Shown: piece after piece, positions 5,781-6,022 of the stretch
Numbering within the stretch: the first letter of the stretch is position 1
Layout of the letters: the number at the start of each line of letters is the position of its first letter
Assembly (NCBI GenBank): GCA_026707335.1
Contig: JAPOXB010000242.1
Location: forward strand, 1,694-7,715
DNA: 6,022 bases
Origin: Chloroflexota bacterium
GTDB lineage: Bacteria; Chloroflexota; Dehalococcoidia; Bin125
Direction of reading: 5' to 3'
Notes under the pieces: generated by a model
Told to the model about the DNA's origin: nothing
Seen by the model: the letters and a program-made list of their open reading frames with translations, nothing else
Database searches by the model: none
Position numbers and translations under genes: made by a program

Positions 5781-6022
5781 ATGCCGCGCGTGCTACTCCT
5801 GATCCCCAGCGCCAGCTACCGCAGCCACGACTTCCTGGCGGCGGCGGGCCGGCTGGGGCTCGACGTGGCCGTGGCGTCGGACGTGGGGCAGCCGCTCGAC
5901 GCCTTCCCGGAGCGCTCGCTGCAGGCCGACTTCCGCGACACCGCGGTCGGCGCGGAGACGATCGCCCGCTACGCCGACCGCCACCCGGTGGACGCCATCG
6001 TGCCGGTCGACGACGGCGGCAC
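5781..6022 (+). CDS. ATP-grasp family protein, N-terminal part (runs off the right edge)
   Basis: Eighty complete codons are visible, beginning MPRVLLLIPSASYRSHDFLAAA and continuing as a Rossmann-like alpha/beta fold. The first strand is RVLLLIPS (3-10), then a helix with RLGLDVAVASD (24-34). A later ADRHPVDAIVPVDDGG stretch leads into the region where ATP-grasp enzymes begin their ATP-binding domain. This is the pre-ATP-grasp domain look of carboxylate-amine ligases and carbamoyl-phosphate-synthase-like proteins, which join an acid to an amine through an acyl-phosphate. The ATP-binding and catalytic residues lie beyond the window, so the substrate cannot be judged and even the family rests on the N-terminus. 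No Shine-Dalgarno precedes the ATG; a predicted -10 box nine bases upstream suggests a leaderless message. Confidence 0.7.
   Translation, partial: MPRVLLLIPSASYRSHDFLAAAGRLGLDVAVASDVGQPLDAFPERSLQADFRDTAVGAETIARYADRHPVDAIVPVDDGG

Noticed and set aside
3592..5802. A 736-codon open frame on the + strand, antisense to copA
   Set aside because: It is almost wholly the complement of a complete CopA. Its translation is an Ala/Gly/Arg/Asp-rich repeat-like sequence with no recognisable domain, as expected when a very GC-rich codon pattern leaves the opposite strand without stops.

Overview
The window comes from a very GC-rich bacterial chromosome. Hand counts of sample lines give about 77% G+C in the first metabolic gene, against about 52-53% in a central island. 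Strong Shine-Dalgarno sequences, tight gene packing and the protein families fit an environmental, probably soil, sediment or subsurface bacterium. Candidates are Gemmatimonadota, Methylomirabilota, Myxococcota or similar, but the sequence does not fix the phylum, and no rRNA, tRNA, CRISPR or transposase is visible.

Layout, left to right. Positions 1-78 (+) hold the last 25 codons of a gene that begins outside the window. Positions 160-1809 (+) encode a GlpD-family FAD-dependent oxidoreductase whose usual glycerol-3-phosphate-contacting residues are largely replaced. It is followed after 31 bp by a class I SAM-dependent methyltransferase of METTL7/TMT1 type (1841-2467, +), and the two probably share a transcript. 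Next, in distinctly lower-GC DNA with its own predicted promoter, comes a two-gene module: a small 81-aa protein (2535-2780, +) that overlaps by one base (TAGTG) a single-domain retropepsin-like aspartic protease (2780-3265, +). It converges on a complete Cu(+)-exporting P1B-type ATPase, copA (3295-5694, -), with a possible shared terminator hairpin between them. The last 242 bases (5781 to the right edge, +) begin an ATP-grasp family gene, divergent from copA and possibly leaderless.

The oxidoreductase and methyltransferase look like an accessory metabolic pair. CopA exports copper from the cytoplasm and stands here without a visible chaperone or copper-responsive regulator. The small-protein/retropepsin pair is the best candidate for an under-described system: it is compositionally foreign, self-contained, translationally coupled and of unknown function. 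The GlpD-like enzyme is the second point of interest, because its sequence argues against the name it would normally receive.
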